A stretch of 64,000 nt of DNA, taken from assembly GCF_000364445.2 (NCBI RefSeq), contig NZ_CP043538.1, forward strand, positions 6,405,302 through 6,469,301. The letters are read 5' to 3'. Numbering within the stretch: position 1 is the stretch's first letter; the number at the start of each line of letters is the position of its first letter. The stretch is from Methylobacterium mesophilicum SR1.6/6 (lineage in GTDB: Bacteria; Pseudomonadota; Alphaproteobacteria; Rhizobiales; Beijerinckiaceae). The notes under the pieces were generated by a model that was not told the origin of the DNA, ran no database searches, and saw only the letters and a program-made list of their open reading frames with translations. Made by a program: the position numbers and the translations under genes. Below are positions 41,101 to 51,663 of this stretch, one piece after another.

Positions 41101-43075
41101 AGCCCTCGGTCGAGCCCGGCACGTTGGCCTGGGCGAGTTCCGAGACCACGTCCTCGTACTGGACGGCGGTGAGCATCGCGGGCGCCCGGGCGAGGTAGCG
41201 GGCGGCCGCCTCGAAGGGCGCGGAATCCGGGGGCTCGGCGGCGGGCAGCAGCTGCTCGGCCGCCAGCGCCTCGGCGAGGCGGCGGCGTTCCACCACCCGC
41301 TCGCCCCGCTCGGCCTCGGCCCGCTCCTGGTCGTAGAGGCCGAGCGACTGGCGGGTGTCGGTGTCGACCCCGCGCCACCAGCCGACGAAAGTCGGCAGGT
41401 CGTGGGTGGTGATGGCGGTCAGCGCGTCGCGCGGATAGGCCGAGGGCGGTTTGAACCGCCCGTCGCCCTCGCGCTCGAAGGCGAGGATCCGGTAGCTCAG
41501 CACACCGGCCCGCATCAGCGCGTCGGAAAAACCCTCGGGCGCCGTGCCGAGATCCTCCGCGATGACGAGGCACTTGTTGCGGTGGCTCTCCAGCCGCAGC
41601 ACCGCCAGCATCGGCTCGAACGGCATGGCCACGTAGGCTCCGGCCTGGGCCCCTGCCCCCAGCGGGATCAGGAACAGGCGGGCGAGCTGGAAGGCGTGGT
41701 CGATCCGGATCGCGCCGGCGTGGCGCATGTTGGCCTGGACCAGGGCGCGGAAGGCCGCGAGCCCGTCGCGCTCCATCGCCAGCGGGTCGAAGGCCGGTAG
41801 GCCCCAGTTCTGGCCCTTGGGCGCCAGCAGGTCCGGCGGCGCGCCGATGGAGACCTTGTCGGCGAAGCGCTCGGGATGGGACCAGATCTCGGATCCGCCC
41901 CGGTCGGCGCCGACCGCGAGGTCGCGGTAGAGCCCGACCCGCATGCCGGCACCCAGCGCCGCCGCGGAGGCCTCGGCGAGCTGCCGGTCGGCGAGGTATT
42001 GCAGCCACGCGTGGTAGCCGACGAGCTCCGCGTTCTCCGCCGCGAAGGCCCGCACCGCGTCGGTGCCGGCGCGGCGGTAATCCTCCGGCCAGTCGCCCAG
42101 CCAGTGCGCCCCCTGCCCGCGGAAATGCTCGGACAGCGCCTCGAACAGGGCGTGCGATTCGAGATCCTCGCCGCCCTCCTGGCGGAAGCGCGCGAAGCCC
42201 GCATCGGTGCCGGCCCGGGCCGGCGACTCGGCCCAGAGGGCCCGGAGCACCGGGTCGAGCACGTCGTGGACGCCCTGGTGGTCGACGAGGGCCGCCTCCC
42301 GCAGCGCCGTGATCGCGTCCGCGCGCTCGGCCAGCAGCGCCTCGGCCCGGGAGCCCGCGAGCCCCGGCAGGCTGCGCGGCGCGATGAACAGGGTCTCCAG
42401 GAACAGGCGCGAGGACGGCGAGTAGGGCGAGATCTTGGTCCGGTCGGAGCCGAACAGGGCGTGGACCGGGCTCAGCCCCAAAAAGGCCGCCCCGCGCAGG
42501 GCGGCCTCGCGGGCGGCCTCGCCGGCATCCGCGTAGGTGCCGATGCCGATATTGGTGGCCGAGCGCAGGCCGTAGAGCTGGGCGGCGAGCCCCCAGTCGG
42601 AGGCCCCCTCCTCCGTGTAGGGGCGCGGGCGCCAGCAGCGCTGCGGCGCGGCGATCACCCAGGCCTCGGTGCGGCTCTGCCCGGCCTGCACGGTGAGGCG
42701 GTGATAGCCCGGCGTCAGCGGCGGCAGCTCGAAGCCCGGCTCCGCCCCTTGCGGGTTCGCCCGCCCCTCGCGGGCGGTGCCGCGCTCGTCCACGAGGCGC
42801 CAGACCAGGGTATGGGGCGCACCGTCCTGCAGGCGCACCGGCACCCGGGCGGCCCGGCGGGCCTCCACGGGCAGGAGCGGCGGGATCAGGCCGCGGCGCA
42901 GGTGCTCGACTTGCGCCAGGCTCCCGGCGATCGCCGCCTCGTCCTCCACCGCGAATCCGAGGGCCGCCAGCAGGCCGCGCCGCACCTCCGGCGGCGTCTC
43001 GACAGGCTTGCCGAAGGCGTCCGTGTAGCCGGATGCGACGCCGACGAGATCGGCGAGTCTTTCGAGAAGGCTCAC
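38162..43075 (-). CDS. treY: Bifunctional 4-alpha-glucanotransferase / malto-oligosyltrehalose synthase (MalQ-TreY)
   Basis: A 1637-residue fusion. Residues 1 to about 690 are a GH77 amylomaltase (LYGLRSATNIGIGTYAD; GAIRIDHAFQLARLF; VIAEDLGTAPEGF; ITTHDLPTFVGWW), which transfers glucan segments between malto-oligosaccharides. From about 705 to the end is a GH13_26 malto-oligosyltrehalose synthase (STYRLQFHKDFTFADA; SHVYASPLQTARPGSTHGYD; DGLRIDHIDGLADP; VVEKILEPGERL; THDTKRGEDARTRLLALSE), which turns the reducing-end glucose into a trehalose unit. The start is GTG at 43075, overlapping the treZ stop (GTGA), because the open frame upstream of it is only the shadow of treZ. The fusion presumably lets MalQ supply chains of the length TreY needs. 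Confidence 0.95.
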   Translation of the reverse strand: MSLLERLADLVGVASGYTDAFGKPVETPPEVRRGLLAALGFAVEDEAAIAGSLAQVEHLRRGLIPPLLPVEARRAARVPVRLQDGAPHTLVWRLVDERGTAREGRANPQGAEPGFELPPLTPGYHRLTVQAGQSRTEAWVIAAPQRCWRPRPYTEEGASDWGLAAQLYGLRSATNIGIGTYADAGEAAREAALRGAAFLGLSPVHALFGSDRTKISPYSPSSRLFLETLFIAPRSLPGLAGSRAEALLAERADAITALREAALVDHQGVHDVLDPVLRALWAESPARAGTDAGFARFRQEGGEDLESHALFEALSEHFRGQGAHWLGDWPEDYRRAGTDAVRAFAAENAELVGYHAWLQYLADRQLAEASAAALGAGMRVGLYRDLAVGADRGGSEIWSHPERFADKVSIGAPPDLLAPKGQNWGLPAFDPLAMERDGLAAFRALVQANMRHAGAIRIDHAFQLARLFLIPLGAGAQAGAYVAMPFEPMLAVLRLESHRNKCLVIAEDLGTAPEGFSDALMRAGVLSYRILAFEREGDGRFKPPSAYPRDALTAITTHDLPTFVGWWRGVDTDTRQSLGLYDQERAEAERGERVVERRRLAEALAAEQLLPAAEPPDSAPFEAAARYLARAPAMLTAVQYEDVVSELAQANVPGSTEGYPNWRRKLDRDLVDIAAPGGPLAKLAAALSAEARGPRSGAARLAAPPPRSTYRLQFHKDFTFADAGRIVPYLRRLGISHVYASPLQTARPGSTHGYDIVDHGAINPELGGEEGFIRLSETLHAHGMKLLLDIVPNHMGVGGADNPWWLSVLEWGSLSPFADAFDIDWQRLGAGRNLVIPFLGDRYGEALEKGTLELKFDPDKGAFSVWHYEHQLPIRPLSYPTILNRVIAAIGAVDDDTTAELLAISERLRAMSIDPDETRRRSFPEEAEGLKRRLAEIYGVSPLIQEATASTLALLNGFKGRPDSFGPLHRLLEAQAYRLAHWRVASSDINYRRFFDVNSLAGLRVELSDIFHRSHETVFRHVREGRIDGLRIDHIDGLADPLGYARALQAAVGPGFYVVVEKILEPGERLRPWPVAGTTGYDVLNQLDGILVDKSRRGKVERLYTWATGFDEPYGFQLRAAKAEILEISFASELEVLTSDLKEVADADRRTRDFTVNALRRALIEIIARFPTYRSYLPPELEEGEVEPEDVRLIEGAVAKAKRWSSLPDRSVHDFAADVLLGRIETSGPGRPDPRVALRFRRRFQQLTGPVMAKSLEDTLFYRYACLLGLNEVGGDPGEYGIDAEHFHDLQTARARDWPSAMITTATHDTKRGEDARTRLLALSEIPEEWAKAWDLWQRTAGPHLARIDGEPAPDANDQWMFFQAILGAWPLELLERDEPGAIEAFRDRLIAYGEKAMREGKRRSSWVNVDDVYEGAVRKLFTALIAPGSDFLAELRPFARRLAHLGMLASLGRTVLKCTLPGLPDTYQGTEIWDFSFVDPDNRRPVDYPALERMLEEGGEPAALLAHWPDGRVKQATLTRLLAERSERPDFYASAAYEPVDATGPRADHVLAYRRTDPGQEGGDLFVAVPRLVAGFVGEAVWSGEAFAGTRVDLGAGTRWRDLATGRVIEGQGEGDGADLGTLLRDLPYAMLRRDA

Positions 43076-44877
43076 GCGCGGGGCTCCGTCAGGAACACGC
43101 CGGTCCAGGAGGGCAGATCGCGTCCGGCCCCGTCCGGGGCGTTGGTCCAGACCACACGGGCGCCGCCCGGATCCAGCGCGAAGGCCGCAGCGCCGACATT
43201 GGCGACGAAGCGCAGGGTACCGGTGCCGAAGCGCCACGTGCAGTCGACCACGTCCGCCCGCGGCATCGTGGCGGCGGCGCCGTCGTAGCCGGACTTCGCC
43301 AGGGGCACGACCACATCGCGGCGTATGGAGAGCAGCCGGGTCGTGTCGGCCAGCACCTCCCGGTGGGGCGAGCGCTCCCGCTCCGACCAGTCGAGCTTGG
43401 ACGCCGCGAAGGTTTCGGCCTCGGTCGGATCGGGTATCTTGGAGGTGTCGTCCGCGAACGCCGCGAAGCTCTTGAACTCCCGGCGGCGGCCGTCGCGCAC
43501 CGCTTTGTTCAGCGCCTCGTCCGGCGCGAAGTCGACGAAGAACAGGAACGGCGCCGAGGCCGACCATTCTTCGCCCATCCAGAGCATCGGAATCTGCGGC
43601 GCCAGCAGGAACCCGGCCCGCGCAAGGTCGAGTTTCTTGGGATCGGCCAGATGGTTGAGCCGCTCGCCGAGCGCCCGGTTGCCGACCTGATCGTGGTTCT
43701 GCAGGAAGGTCACGAAGGCGGAGGGCGGCAGGTGCCCGGAGGGTTCGCCGCGGGGATGGTTGCCGAGGGTCGAGAACGGTTCGCCCTGATACGCAAAGCC
43801 CTCCGCGAGGCAGCGGGCGAGGTGGGCGACCGGTTTGTCGGCAAAGCTTTTATAGTAGCCGGCGTCCTCGCCCGTCAGCAGGACGTGCCAGCAATGGTGC
43901 AGGTCGTCGGCCCACTGCGCGTCGTGCATCTTCGGGCGCCCGGCGGCGTCCCGCTCCAGCCAGCGGGCCTGGTTGGCCTCGTTCTCCAGCATCAGGTGGA
44001 TCTGCCGGTCGGGGAAGGTTCTCCGGATCGTCTCGCCGAGTTCGGCCAGGAAGTGGCGGGGCGAATCGTCGAGGATCGCGTGGACGGCGTCGAAGCGCAG
44101 GCCGTCGAAGCGGTACTCCTCCAGCCAGTACAGGGCGTTCTGGATGAAGTACTGGCGCACCGTGGCGCCGCTCTCCTTGCCGTCGAAGTTGATGCCCGCG
44201 CCCCAGGGCGTCTGGTGGCGCTCGGTGAAGAAGGTCTTGGCGTAGGCGTGGAGGTAGTTCCCGGCCGGGCCGAAATGGTTGTAGACCGCGTCGAGGTAGA
44301 CCATCAGCCCGAGCCCGTGGGCGGCGTCGATCAGGCGCTTGAGGTCGTCCGGGCGGCCGTAGGCGCCGTCGGGGGCGTAGGGTTGGACGCCGTCATAGCC
44401 CCAGTTGCGCGAGCCCTTGAAGTCGGCGAGCGGCAGCAATTCGATGGCGGTGACGCCCAGCGCCTTGAGGTCGGGCAGGCGGCCCTGCAGACCGGCATAG
44501 GTGCCCTCCGGCGTCGCCGTGCCGACATGGCACTCGTAGATCACCGCCTCCTCGAAGGGCCGCCCGGCCCAGGCCTCGTCGGACCATTCGAAGGCGCGCG
44601 GGTCGATCACCTCGCTCAAGCCCGAGACGTCGTCGGGCTGGAAGCGGGAGGCGGGATCGGGGGCGATCAGGTCGCCGTCGATGCGGAAGCCGTAGCGGGC
44701 GCCGGGCTTCACGCCGGGCAGGGCGGTGCGCCGCCAGCCGCCGCCGGATTCGGGCAGCGGGTGGTCGACACCGTCGACGACGAGGTCCACGCTCTGGGCG
44801 GTGGGCGCCCAGAGGGCGAAGCGGACGCCGCCCTCGACCATCTCGGCCCCGAATTCCATGCTGTGGGCGCGCCGCAT
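43072..44877 (-). CDS. treZ: Malto-oligosyltrehalose trehalohydrolase
   Basis: A 601-residue GH13_10 enzyme that releases free trehalose from malto-oligosyltrehalose made by TreY. It has an N-terminal CBM48-like domain (GGVRFALWAPTAQSVDLVVDG), then VIYECHVGTATPEGTY, WGYDGVQPYAPDGAYG, GLRFDAVHAILDD (nucleophile), HLMLENEANQARWL (acid/base) and FLQNHDQVGNR. The ATG at 44877 was chosen because it precedes the family N-terminus RRAHSMEFGAE and follows GAGGACGG; the open frame extends 50 codons further without family-like sequence. The stop overlaps the start of malQ-treY, so the two steps are translationally coupled. Confidence 0.95.
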   Translation of the reverse strand: MRRAHSMEFGAEMVEGGVRFALWAPTAQSVDLVVDGVDHPLPESGGGWRRTALPGVKPGARYGFRIDGDLIAPDPASRFQPDDVSGLSEVIDPRAFEWSDEAWAGRPFEEAVIYECHVGTATPEGTYAGLQGRLPDLKALGVTAIELLPLADFKGSRNWGYDGVQPYAPDGAYGRPDDLKRLIDAAHGLGLMVYLDAVYNHFGPAGNYLHAYAKTFFTERHQTPWGAGINFDGKESGATVRQYFIQNALYWLEEYRFDGLRFDAVHAILDDSPRHFLAELGETIRRTFPDRQIHLMLENEANQARWLERDAAGRPKMHDAQWADDLHHCWHVLLTGEDAGYYKSFADKPVAHLARCLAEGFAYQGEPFSTLGNHPRGEPSGHLPPSAFVTFLQNHDQVGNRALGERLNHLADPKKLDLARAGFLLAPQIPMLWMGEEWSASAPFLFFVDFAPDEALNKAVRDGRRREFKSFAAFADDTSKIPDPTEAETFAASKLDWSERERSPHREVLADTTRLLSIRRDVVVPLAKSGYDGAAATMPRADVVDCTWRFGTGTLRFVANVGAAAFALDPGGARVVWTNAPDGAGRDLPSWTGVFLTEPRA

Positions 44878-45100
44878 CGGGCCACCGTCCTCGTCGTTGG
44901 CCGCGCGGAGCGCAAGCGCGGCAGGCTCATCTGTCGTGGGAGAAGGCCCCGGGGTCGATCCGGTTCCCGCAGTGCAGCTATGGCGGATGCGGTGTGTGGC
45001 AATTGGGGGATGGCGCGCGCGCGTCACCCTCCCCCGCGGAGGGGGGCGGGAGAGCCCGTGGGGCGGTCACCGATCTCATCCTCGAACGGTTTTGCCCCTG

Positions 45101-47228
<2,128 letters not shown>

Positions 47229-47294
47229 GCGGGGCGTCCGGTCTCGAAGGGGGGCGCGGAGGGGGAGGCGCGGGAGGTCAGCGGACGGAGCCGG

Positions 47295-48776
47295 CTATTC
47301 GGCCGCCGCCGCCGTCGTGGTCGGGGGCTCACGCTCGACCGTGCGGAAATTCTCTAGCTCCGCCAGGAAGTTGCGCGCCCACCAATCGACGTCCTCGCGG
47401 GTCATGCGCTCGACCATCGGCTTCCAGCGCGCCAGCCGCTCCGCCTTCGGCATGTAGAGCGCGGCCCGGATCGCCTCCGCCACCTCGAACTTGTCGTAGG
47501 GGTTGATCAGCAGCGCCTCGGGCAGCTGCCGGGCGGCGCCGGCGAATTTCGACAGGACCAGCACGCCCGGATCGTCCTCAGCCTGCGCGACCACGTATTC
47601 CTTGGCGACGAGGTTCATGCCGTCGCGCATCGGCGTGACGAGCCCGACCCGGGCCGCCCGGTACAGGCCGGCGAGCACGGGGCGCGGATAAGCCTTGGTG
47701 ATGTACTGGATCGGCGTCCAAGCGGGGTCGCCGAGCGACCCGTTGATCTCGCCGACCTTCTCGTTCACCTCGCGGGCGAGTTGCTCATATTCCGGAACCT
47801 CGCTGCGGGATTTGGGCGTGATCTGGATGTAGGTGACGTTGCCGCGCTGGTCTGGGTTCGAGGCGAAGAAGCTCTCCACCGCCTCCATCCGCTCGGGCAC
47901 GCCCTTCGAGTAGTCGAGCCGGTCGACGCCGATCAGCAGCTTGCGGGTGCGCAGGCCCGCCATGGTCTCGCGCACGACCTTGTTGGCGTTGGCCTTCTCG
48001 GCGGCCTCCTTGAAGCCCGCCACGTCGATGCCGATCGGGAAGGCGCGGATCCGGGTGCGGCGGCCGTCGACCATCAGCGAGCCGCCGCCCAGCGGGATCG
48101 CCCGCTGGGTATCGACGAGGTTGCGCTGGAGGTTCTGGACGTCGGCCTCGGTCTGCAGGCCGATCAGGTCGTAGTCGACGATGGCGCGCAGCAGTTCGGT
48201 GCTCGCCGGCAGCGAGTTGAACACGTCGGCGGCGGGCCAGGGGATGTGGTGGAAGTAGCCGATCGGGTTGTCGAGCCCGAGGCCGCGCAGCTCGGCCGCG
48301 AGCGGCAGCAGGTGATAGTCGTGAACCCAGATGATGTCGTCGGGCTCCACCAGCTTGGCGAGGGCGCGGGCGAAGGTCCGGTTCACGCGGCTGTAGCCGG
48401 CATAGTCCGAGCGCGAGAACGCGCCGAGACCGAGCCGGTAATGCATGATCGGCCACAGGGCCCGATTCGCGAAGCCGGCGTAGTACTCCAGGTGGTCCTG
48501 CGGCGAGAGGTCGACGACGGCGTACTGGACCCGGCCCCGGTCGATCAGCGTCGGCTCCTCGGAGGGCTCCTCCGTGATCGTGCCGCTCCAGCCGAACCAC
48601 AATCCCTCGTAGGCCGTGAAGGCCTCCTTGACCGCGACGGCCAGGCCGCCCGCCGCCACCGCCTTGCCGCCCTCTTCCGGGACGGCGACGCGGTTCGATA
48701 CGATCACAAGGCGTGCCACGCGGGTCGGCTCCGGATCAGGGGCGCGGGTCGAGTCGGGATCTCGCCGCGCCTGCAT
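47295..48776 (-). CDS. otsA: Trehalose-6-phosphate synthase
   Basis: A 493-residue GT20 enzyme making trehalose-6-phosphate from UDP-glucose (or another NDP-glucose) and glucose-6-phosphate. Key parts are [64 protein letters not shown] and [12 protein letters not shown]. The first 20 residues are a non-conserved leader, so a start nearer [10 protein letters not shown] is possible. otsB (phosphatase) is not adjacent. The gene starts the long minus-strand trehalose/glycogen series, 66 bases before glgX. A cluster of three short direct repeats lies 62-98 bases upstream. Confidence 0.96.
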   Translation of the reverse strand: MQARRDPDSTRAPDPEPTRVARLVIVSNRVAVPEEGGKAVAAGGLAVAVKEAFTAYEGLWFGWSGTITEEPSEEPTLIDRGRVQYAVVDLSPQDHLEYYAGFANRALWPIMHYRLGLGAFSRSDYAGYSRVNRTFARALAKLVEPDDIIWVHDYHLLPLAAELRGLGLDNPIGYFHHIPWPAADVFNSLPASTELLRAIVDYDLIGLQTEADVQNLQRNLVDTQRAIPLGGGSLMVDGRRTRIRAFPIGIDVAGFKEAAEKANANKVVRETMAGLRTRKLLIGVDRLDYSKGVPERMEAVESFFASNPDQRGNVTYIQITPKSRSEVPEYEQLAREVNEKVGEINGSLGDPAWTPIQYITKAYPRPVLAGLYRAARVGLVTPMRDGMNLVAKEYVVAQAEDDPGVLVLSKFAGAARQLPEALLINPYDKFEVAEAIRAALYMPKAERLARWKPMVERMTREDVDWWARNFLAELENFRTVEREPPTTTAAAAE

Positions 48777-48837
48777 CGGGACATCAACTATATGTCAGAA
48801 CGCGCGGGGGTCCTGCGCGATCCTTTGTTGTTTCTTA

Positions 48838-48874
48838 GGGCAACCCGAGTGGGCAGCCCAAGTTGGGGCAACCC
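48838..48874. promoter_or_regulatory. Three direct repeats upstream of otsA
   Basis: GGGCAACCC (48838-48846), GGGCAGCCC (48851-48859) and GGGCAACCC (48866-48874) are three near-identical 9-mers spaced 13 and 15 bases apart, 62-98 bases before the otsA start codon on the minus strand. They could be a multimeric operator. No known regulator site matches that I can name. Confidence 0.4.
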
Positions 48875-49240
48875 AAGCGTGAAGCCGGGCGCGGGTCAAG
48901 TCGAGGCGGCGCCCTTCCAGGACAGGGCGATCGCTCCGTTCCCGCGCTGCGTCACGCGCCCCGGCCGCCGGAGGTTACTGGCCGGCGATTTCGGGCGCGT
49001 TGTGCAAGCGTGGCGGTTCTGCCAGACAGTGTCTGAACGCAGACTGAGCGCCGCCTGAGCGCCGCGCCAAGATGGAGCCGGGTGCAGGCATCCGGGAAAG
49101 AAGCCCAGGCAGCGCGCAGCCCGCGCCGGCAGCGCAAACGGTGCCGGAACCGGTGAGTGCCCAATCGGTTACTCAGCCATCGCGGGGGCCGCGGTCGCCG
49201 CAAGCGGCGCCCACCCTGCGTCGCGAGGAGTGTTTTCGAC
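48875..49240 (+). promoter_or_regulatory. Intergenic region with possible EcfG promoter (49146-49170)
   Basis: No gene is seen here. GGAAC at 49146-49150 followed after 16 bases by GGTT at 49167-49170 is close to the alphaproteobacterial general-stress sigma factor EcfG consensus (GGAAC-N16/17-CGTT), differing in one base of the -10 element. It is 71 bases before the first of four small envelope genes that look stress-related, and those genes follow on the same strand. The match is by eye. Confidence 0.4.
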
Positions 49241-49774
49241 ATGGCCGGCAACGAGTTCCCGCAGGACGCACCCAAGGACCCGCTCGCGGATCCGCTCCAC
49301 GAGACCTCGCATCAGGCGTCGCACGGGGCCGCGGACGAGCGCGCCCAGTGGCGCGCCCTGCAGGGCGATGTCGAGGGGCTGGCCGATGTGGCGGCCGAGC
49401 GCGGGCGGGGGCTCATCGACGCGGCGCGCCTGCAGGCGCAGAGCTATGTCGAGCAGCGCAAGAGCGACGCGGCGCAGTCGGTCCACGACCTCGCCCAGAC
49501 GATCCGCAATTCCGGCCGCGACCTCGGCGACAAGCCGAACGTGCGCGCCTTCTTCGACAGCGCCGCCGACGGCCTGGAGCAGCTCGGCACCTCGATCGAG
49601 CGACGCAGCCTCGGCGACTTCTACAGCGAGGCCGAGTCCTTCGCGCGCCGCGCGCCGGTGGCGGTGGCGGTGGGCACCTTCGTGGCCGGCCTGATCGCCG
49701 CCCGCTTCATCAAGTCGTCGAGCCTGCCGCCCGAGGCGCCGGACGGCGACGCCCGCGACAGCTTCCGGGCCTGA
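49241..49774 (+). CDS. Small membrane-anchored stress-type protein
   Basis: A 177-residue protein with a hydrophilic helical body (many Ala, Asp, Glu, Arg; amphipathic repeats such as ERGRGLIDAARLQAQSYVEQ) and one membrane helix near the C-terminus (VAVAVGTFVAGLIAARFIKSS). The build resembles tail-anchored proteins encoded before Holin-X and DUF3618 genes in alphaproteobacteria, some described as nutrient-deprivation-induced. The ATG at 49241 follows GAGGAG. The next gene begins 4 bases after the stop, so the two are cotranscribed. Function unknown; envelope stress protection is inference. Confidence 0.75.
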   Translation: MAGNEFPQDAPKDPLADPLHETSHQASHGAADERAQWRALQGDVEGLADVAAERGRGLIDAARLQAQSYVEQRKSDAAQSVHDLAQTIRNSGRDLGDKPNVRAFFDSAADGLEQLGTSIERRSLGDFYSEAESFARRAPVAVAVGTFVAGLIAARFIKSSSLPPEAPDGDARDSFRA

Positions 49775-49778
49775 CGCC

Positions 49779-50204
49779 ATGGCCCAGGGTCCTGATCCCC
49801 GCCAGGCGGGCGCCGCCAACGGCGCCTCCAGCATCCAGAGCCTGATTGGCGACGCTCTCCGGGAGACCAACGAGCTCGCCCGCAAGGAGATCGCGCTGTT
49901 CCGGGCCGAGATGGCCGGCAACCTCCGCCAGCTCATCGTCGGGCTCGCCTGCATGGTCGGCTCGGCGGTGTTCGCCGTGGTCGCCCTGCTGGTCCTGATC
50001 GGTGCCTTCGTGAAGTGGCTCGCCACGATCGTCGGCTCCGAGTGGCTCTCAGCTCTGATCGTCGGCGGCGTGCTGCTGGTCCTCGCCCTCGGGATGGCCC
50101 TGTGGGCGCGCAGCGTCCTCTCCCTCTCCACCCTGGCCCCGACGCGCACCACGCGCCAGGTCCGCCAGGATGCCCAGGCCCTGTCGGAGCGCGTGTCCGG
50201 ATGA
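49779..50204 (+). CDS. Holin-X superfamily (DUF1469) membrane protein
   Basis: A 141-residue protein with an amphipathic N-terminal helix (SLIGDALRETNELARKEIAL) and two membrane helices (LIVGLACMVGSAVFAVVALLV and LIVGGVLLVLALGMALW) separated by a short loop. This is the pattern of the putative actinobacterial Holin-X / phage_holin_3_6 family, which despite its name is mostly chromosomal and associated with envelope stress genes. It overlaps the next gene by four bases. No phage genes are near, so a lysis role is unlikely. Confidence 0.85.
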   Translation: MAQGPDPRQAGAANGASSIQSLIGDALRETNELARKEIALFRAEMAGNLRQLIVGLACMVGSAVFAVVALLVLIGAFVKWLATIVGSEWLSALIVGGVLLVLALGMALWARSVLSLSTLAPTRTTRQVRQDAQALSERVSG

Positions 50205-50581
50205 GTACGATGAACGACCTCGAGAAGGAGATCGAGGAGAGCCGAGCCCGGCTCGACGACACGATCGACCGCATCCAGGGCCGGCTCTCGGTGCCGAACC
50301 TCGTGGACGAGATGCTGGGCAATGCCCGGCGGGTGCCGGCCCTGAACACAACCTACGACAGCGCCCTGGAGGCGGTGCGCCGCAATCCCGTGCCGGTGCT
50401 GCTGATCGCGGCGGGCGTCGGACTGCTGTTCAACCGGATGGCGAAGGACGCCCAGCGTCGGCGCACCGAGGTCTCGGCCGCGCGCGTGCCCACCCTGAAC
50501 ACCGGCGCGGCCCGCGGCTACGACCCCGATCTTCCGACGGTTCGCCCGGTCCGCGATCCGCTGGACAAGACCGAGATCTGA
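50201..50581 (+). CDS. DUF3618 domain protein
   Basis: A 126-residue protein starting with the DUF3618 motif (LEKEIEESRARLDDTIDRIQGRLS), followed by a short linker and one membrane helix (NPVPVLLIAAGVGLLFNRM). The C-terminus is hydrophilic. The ATG at 50201 overlaps the stop of the Holin-X gene (ATGA). DUF3618 and Holin-X genes are often paired; function is unknown. Confidence 0.88.
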   Translation: MSTMNDLEKEIEESRARLDDTIDRIQGRLSVPNLVDEMLGNARRVPALNTTYDSALEAVRRNPVPVLLIAAGVGLLFNRMAKDAQRRRTEVSAARVPTLNTGAARGYDPDLPTVRPVRDPLDKTEI

Positions 50582-50683
50582 CGTCCGGGCGAGGCCGGGA
50601 CGAAACTTCCACGCGCCCGGCCTGGAGCCGGGGAGACCGGCGCCGAAGGCGGGCCGCCGGGACCGACATCCGAGGACAGCGTC

Positions 50684-51478
50684 ATGACCGACAAGCCCGG
50701 CAGCTCTACCCCTTCCAGCACCCCCGAGAAGCTCGCCGCCGAGGCGGGGATGCCGCACGGCGCCGGCGACCGGAGCCTGCGGCCGGATCCGGCTGGCCTC
50801 GGCGATCCAGGCGCGCCCGGCACGGCCGCGGGCGACTTCACCCTCCGGCCCGATCCGCGCGGCCTGCACGACCCGCTCCGGCCCGGCGCGGCGACGGGCT
50901 CGCACGATGCACCGCATGATGCCGCTTCTGCCGCGAAGGACGGCGTCCGGGCGGTGGGCGACCGCGCCGCCGACCTCGCCGGGCAGGCGCGCCGGACCGT
51001 GTCGGACCTCGCCGACGACATCAACGACCGCCTCGGCGGCGCGGCCGACCAGGCGCGCGACCGCGCCTCCGCGGCCTACGACGACGCCCGCGAGCGGGCT
51101 GGCACCCTGCATCGCCGCAACATGCGGGCGCTCGACGACCTGACGAGCCAGGGCATCGACGGGCTGCACCGCGGCCGTACCGCCGTCGAACGCTTCGTGG
51201 ACGACAACCCGCTCCTCGTCGGCGTGGTCGGCGTGGCCGCGGGCCTGCTCCTCGGGGCGCTGCTGCCGCGCACGCGCCAGGAGGACCGCAGCATCGGCCC
51301 CTGGGCCGACGAGGTGCGCGACCAGGGCCTGCGCTACGCCCGCGAGGTGACCAATATCGGGCGTGAGTTCGTCCAGACCGCCCTGGATCCGGACAACCTC
51401 AATGCCGCCGCCCGCAAGGTGGTGGATCCGGACGGCCACAAGCCGCCAGAGGGGGAGCGGACGCAGCATAATCTCTGA
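50684..51478 (+). CDS. DUF883/ElaB-like tail-anchored membrane protein
   Basis: A 264-residue protein. The first 75 residues are Pro/Gly/Asp-rich with an imperfect internal duplication (SLRPDPAGLGDP and TLRPDPRGLHDPLRP). A long charged helix follows (AAKDGVRAVGDRAADLAGQA and so on). One membrane helix with a glycine pattern (NPLLVGVVGVAAGLLLGALLP) precedes a hydrophilic tail. This resembles the ElaB/YqjD/DUF883 family, inner-membrane proteins of stationary-phase cells that can bind ribosomes. The gene closes the four-gene envelope cluster, 102 bases after the DUF3618 gene. Confidence 0.7.
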   Translation: MTDKPGSSTPSSTPEKLAAEAGMPHGAGDRSLRPDPAGLGDPGAPGTAAGDFTLRPDPRGLHDPLRPGAATGSHDAPHDAASAAKDGVRAVGDRAADLAGQARRTVSDLADDINDRLGGAADQARDRASAAYDDARERAGTLHRRNMRALDDLTSQGIDGLHRGRTAVERFVDDNPLLVGVVGVAAGLLLGALLPRTRQEDRSIGPWADEVRDQGLRYAREVTNIGREFVQTALDPDNLNAAARKVVDPDGHKPPEGERTQHNL

Positions 51479-51512
51479 TCCGGATTTCGGTTCAGGCGCG
51501 TCACGCCCACAC

Positions 51513-51604
51513 CGTCATCACGAGCGGAGCGAAGTGACCCAGGGTCGCGCCACGTCCGGAATCGTGGCGCCGCGCTGGATCGCTTCGCGCCGCTCGCAAG
51601 GACG
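51513..51604. repeat. Palindromic intergenic repeat, class A copy 2
   Basis: CGTCATCACGAGCGGAGCGA from 51513 is mirrored by TCGCTTCGCGCCGCTCGCAA to 51600 and GGACG after it. An inner stem GCGCCACG / CGTGGCGC is also present. It lies between the convergent DUF883-like gene and matB and could end transcription of both. Confidence 0.75.
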
Positions 51605-51663
51605 GTGCGGCTTCGATCCCCGGTTCGGTACCCTTTTACCGATGGACCGACCGGGAACCTGAA

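Noticed and set aside
49779..50204. Phage holin, suggesting a prophage
   Set aside because: The Holin-X family is widespread on chromosomes; no other phage gene, integrase or attachment site is in the window.
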